A stretch of 64,000 nucleotides of DNA, taken from NCBI GenBank assembly GCA_041738715.1, contig JBGSPI010000099.1, positions 44,490-108,489 of the forward strand. Direction: 5' to 3'. The stretch's first letter is position 1; each line of letters starts with the position of its first letter. Positions 61,618-64,000 of this stretch are shown one piece after another. Under the pieces are notes generated by a model, which saw only the letters and a list, made by a program, of their open reading frames with translations, was not told the DNA's origin and made no database searches. This stretch comes from Chamaesiphon sp041738715 (lineage in GTDB: Bacteria; Cyanobacteriota; Cyanobacteriia; Cyanobacteriales; Chamaesiphonaceae). The translations under genes were made by a program, and so were the position numbers.

Positions 61618-63798
61618 TTATTTGGGTTCTACAGTTTTAGCTTGAATCAATTGTTCGATGGTCATGGTTAATTGTTTGAGTTTGACAGGCTTGGCGAGAT
61701 ATTCATTTGCCCCGGCTGCTAGACATTGCTCGCGATCTCCTGGCATGACTAGCGCGGTCAAGGCGATAATTGGCACATCAGAGAATTCGCGAATTTGTTG
61801 AATTGCACTTATTCCATCCACTTCAGGCATTTGAATATCCATCAAAATCAGGTCGGGACAGTCTTGTCCGGTTAATTCCTGGGCGCAGTTTTTCATCTTC
61901 AGGACGGCTTCGAGACCGTTATGTGCCAGCACGATCCGATATCCTTTTGCTTTCAAATAACTCCTCATTGTATTGATATTCGCTTCATTATCTTCTGCTA
62001 ATAAAATCAAGGAAGATTGGTGGGAGATTTGATTTAAGACTGGATTGTGCTCGATCGATGGCTCGATTGAAATAGATCGATCTGGTGTCAACGTTTTGTC
62101 ACAGGGTAGATCGATAGCAAAACTACTCCCTAAATTAATTTCACTGTTTACCTCTACATAGCCATCATGGAGATCGATAATCCGTTTTACTAGAGCTAAC
62201 CCCAAACCAGTCCCCTCAAATTTGCGGTTTAAAGCACCATCAATTTGGATGAAAGGTTGAAATAGTCGCTTCAGATTATCTGGCGAGATCCCAATCCCTG
62301 TATCACTGACGGTAATCCTGACCCGACCCAGCGTAGGTGAGTCGATCAAACGTCGATCGACCAGATTTAGATCTTCTAAATCAGAATTATCTAAATAAGC
62401 CACTTGGAGACTAATCTGTCCGCCTGTAGGCGTAAATTTAACAGCATTACTGAGTAGGTTAATTAAGGCTTGTCGAATCCGCCGCTCATCTATGTTTAAA
62501 TATGGCAAATTGGGTTGAATCTTGACATCAATTTTTAGCTGTTTACGTAATGCTTGCTGTTTAATAAAGATCAGGCTAGATTCACAGATCGCCGCGATCG
62601 CCGTCGGTGTGCGGATTAGTTCGCCCTGTCCGGCTTCGATTTTTGCCAGATCCAAAATATCATTAATTAACGATAGAAGATGTGTGCCGCTGCACTCGAC
62701 CGTATTTAAAGCTGTTAATTGGGCTGAATTAATCTGACCAAATGCCTGTTCTTTTAATCCCTCAGTCATCCCTAAAATGGCATTGAGTGGAGTTCTTAAC
62801 TCGTGACTCATATTTGCCATAAATTGATCCTTAAGTCGATTGGCTCGAATTAGTTCGGCGTTAGTTGCTTGGAGTTCTAGTTCAAACTGTCTGCGTTGAG
62901 ATAGTGCAGCTTGCTGTTCGCTGATATCTAAAATGGTACATTCAGCTAATAGTGAGCCATCTGGTTGAGGTTCGAGGCTGGATGCCGCTAGATGAATCCA
63001 TTTGACCTTACCGCTAGTCGTAATAATCCGATAGTCAAGTTTGAGCGGAGTGCCATATTGCTGTGCTTGAGCGATCGCCAGGTCGATCCGTGGGCGATCT
63101 TCGGGATGTTCAAAACAGCGCAGGCTATAGCTTTGAGCAATCATTTCGGCGGCGGTTAATTCATACAGGTCACTACAGCCCGAACTGATATAACGTAATA
63201 TATCGGTATCTCGATCGGGGTAAATACAGAATTGGGCGATAACTCCGGGAATATTATCGGCAATTTTGTGTAAGCGAGCTTCACTAGTCTGGAGATCGCG
63301 GAGGGATTGTTCTAATCTGGAGGCGTAAGCTTGGGATTCATGATGCAGACGGGCATTTTCTAGGGAAATAGCTGCCTGAGTACAAATAATATTCAGTAAC
63401 TCTAATCGATCGCTAGTAAATGCCCCACTAATTGAGGAATTTTCGAGGTATAAAATGCCAATTAGTTTACTCTGATTGAGAATTGGGATACACAAAATAC
63501 TTTGAGGTTGATGTTTCTCAAAATATGGATCGTTAACTAAATAGAGATGATTAATGTCATCATAGATTTTGGCTGTTTGAGTTCGCTGAACATGACGAAT
63601 TAAATATAAGGGAATGCGATATTCGGATCGATTAAAATTTAGATCGATATCGATTGGTTCCAATTCTAAATCTAAGGTATCAATTTCACCGTAGTGATAT
63701 TCGATCGCAATTTTCAATTTGCTATCTTGATTCAGGAGCAGTACTGCCCGATCTGCGCCAGCATTTTCGACGACTACCTCGATTAAAATATGCAACAA
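61618..63798 (-). CDS. 5'-truncated hybrid histidine kinase (GAF-PAS-HK-REC)
   Basis: The visible protein has a GAF domain (LLHILIEVVVENAGADRAVLLL, IGILYLENSSISGAFTSDRLELLNI), a PAS domain, HisKA (NMSHELRTPLNAILGM), HATPase_c (LINLLSNAVKFTPTGG, DTGIGI, FEGTGLGLALVKRII) and a C-terminal receiver (ILLAEDNEANINTM, LILMDIQMPEVDG, YLAKPVK). The segment LDFTAYVKTIQALYGEI, in frame upstream to 63864, is typical of the linker after the AAA domain of long Ser/Thr-kinase-AAA-GAF-HK proteins. The frame is then closed by a stop at 63865-63867, next to unrelated-looking sequence. I infer loss of the N-terminal kinase and AAA parts. Confidence 0.8.
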   Translation of the reverse strand: MLHILIEVVVENAGADRAVLLLNQDSKLKIAIEYHYGEIDTLDLELEPIDIDLNFNRSEYRIPLYLIRHVQRTQTAKIYDDINHLYLVNDPYFEKHQPQSILCIPILNQSKLIGILYLENSSISGAFTSDRLELLNIICTQAAISLENARLHHESQAYASRLEQSLRDLQTSEARLHKIADNIPGVIAQFCIYPDRDTDILRYISSGCSDLYELTAAEMIAQSYSLRCFEHPEDRPRIDLAIAQAQQYGTPLKLDYRIITTSGKVKWIHLAASSLEPQPDGSLLAECTILDISEQQAALSQRRQFELELQATNAELIRANRLKDQFMANMSHELRTPLNAILGMTEGLKEQAFGQINSAQLTALNTVECSGTHLLSLINDILDLAKIEAGQGELIRTPTAIAAICESSLIFIKQQALRKQLKIDVKIQPNLPYLNIDERRIRQALINLLSNAVKFTPTGGQISLQVAYLDNSDLEDLNLVDRRLIDSPTLGRVRITVSDTGIGISPDNLKRLFQPFIQIDGALNRKFEGTGLGLALVKRIIDLHDGYVEVNSEINLGSSFAIDLPCDKTLTPDRSISIEPSIEHNPVLNQISHQSSLILLAEDNEANINTMRSYLKAKGYRIVLAHNGLEAVLKMKNCAQELTGQDCPDLILMDIQMPEVDGISAIQQIREFSDVPIIALTALVMPGDREQCLAAGANEYLAKPVKLKQLTMTIEQLIQAKTVEPK

Positions 63799-63867
63799 TC
63801 GATCGAGGTTGATTTCCCCATACAGAGCTTGAATGGTTTTGACATAAGCAGTAAAATCAAGTAACTA

Positions 63868-64000
63868 CTCAGGCTTAAAAAAAGTGGAAGATTGGAGCAA
63901 GATGGGTCAAGAGCAAGTAGTGTAAGGAAAACTGGAGAAAAGACAGGTTCAAACCTTGAGCGAAAAAGAGCGAATTCAATTAATCAGCCCAGAAGAAGCC
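63868..64000. other. unidentified sequence at window edge, possible insertion-element end
   Basis: The sequence changes character after 63865. A plus-strand frame runs to the window edge and ends ...LSEKERIQLISPEEA (from about 63943). This could be the start of a transposase or another gene, but I cannot recognise it. Its position directly against the broken kinase gene suggests an insertion boundary. Confidence 0.3.

Noticed and set aside
63941..63950. GGTTCAAACC as a tRNA T-arm
   Set aside because: No acceptor, D or anticodon arm can be folded around it.

Overview
This 64 kb window is chromosomal DNA of a cyanobacterium. The evidence is the HIP1 octamer GCGATCGC (for example 4763-4770, 7121-7128, 7505-7512), a very high density of CGATCG/GATCGATC words, and typically cyanobacterial genes: a group 2 sigma factor, a PatA-type regulator, LabA-like and DUF445 proteins, RNase J beside dapA and asd, and tig-clpP2-clpX facing asd. 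Base and codon use look uniform and no gene stands out as clearly foreign. The genus cannot be fixed from the sequence; a Chamaesiphon-like or related surface-living form is only a guess.

Layout. 0-6.5 kb: the edge of a surface-polysaccharide region (a partial GINT1-like beta-propeller protein, two FemAB/BioF2-type acyltransferases, a GT2 glycosyltransferase) with an Uma2 nuclease and cobM. 6.7-15.4 kb: metabolism (ilvD, LON-domain protein, nadA, PGM1-like ATP-grasp, leuA, labA-like), including a 98-bp MITE with a 13-bp target duplication. 16-26 kb: pilT, an outer-membrane barrel protein, a three-gene envelope/stress cluster (holin-like, Pmp3/YqaE, coiled coil), a lipoprotein, gloB, galE, DUF445, a group 2 sigma factor and an exported protein. 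26-36 kb: RRM protein, rnj-dapA-asd, and the divergent tig-clpP2-clpX proteostasis operon, with an 8.5-copy heptamer repeat touching clpX. 36-45 kb: pyrD, an ABM protein, an old-yellow-enzyme reductase, DUF924, a duplicated-domain exported protein, a possible Shedu-like protein, a RecB/Cas4-type nuclease and PBP1A. 45-48.5 kb: a PatA-type regulator and a phosphotransfer protein resembling the N-terminal half of PilL/CheA without a kinase domain. 48.5-54 kb: the str operon rpsL-rpsG-fusA-tuf-rpsJ. 54-64 kb: an SDR, a second MITE, a compact chaperone-usher-like locus (one pilin-like subunit, one chaperone, one divergent usher), and two hybrid histidine kinases, the last cut off at its 5' end next to unidentified sequence at the window edge.

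The most interesting system is the chaperone-usher-like locus at 55390-59542. It has one two-cysteine subunit with a donor-strand-like N-terminus, a strong hairpin between the subunit and the chaperone gene, a PapD-type chaperone lacking the canonical early arginine, and an unusual usher with a plug-like Ig domain and archaic-type C-terminal domains. There is no separate tip adhesin gene. A new MITE sits just upstream. Chaperone-usher pili are little studied in cyanobacteria, where type IV pili dominate. No tRNA, rRNA, CRISPR array, complete transposase gene or prophage was recognised.
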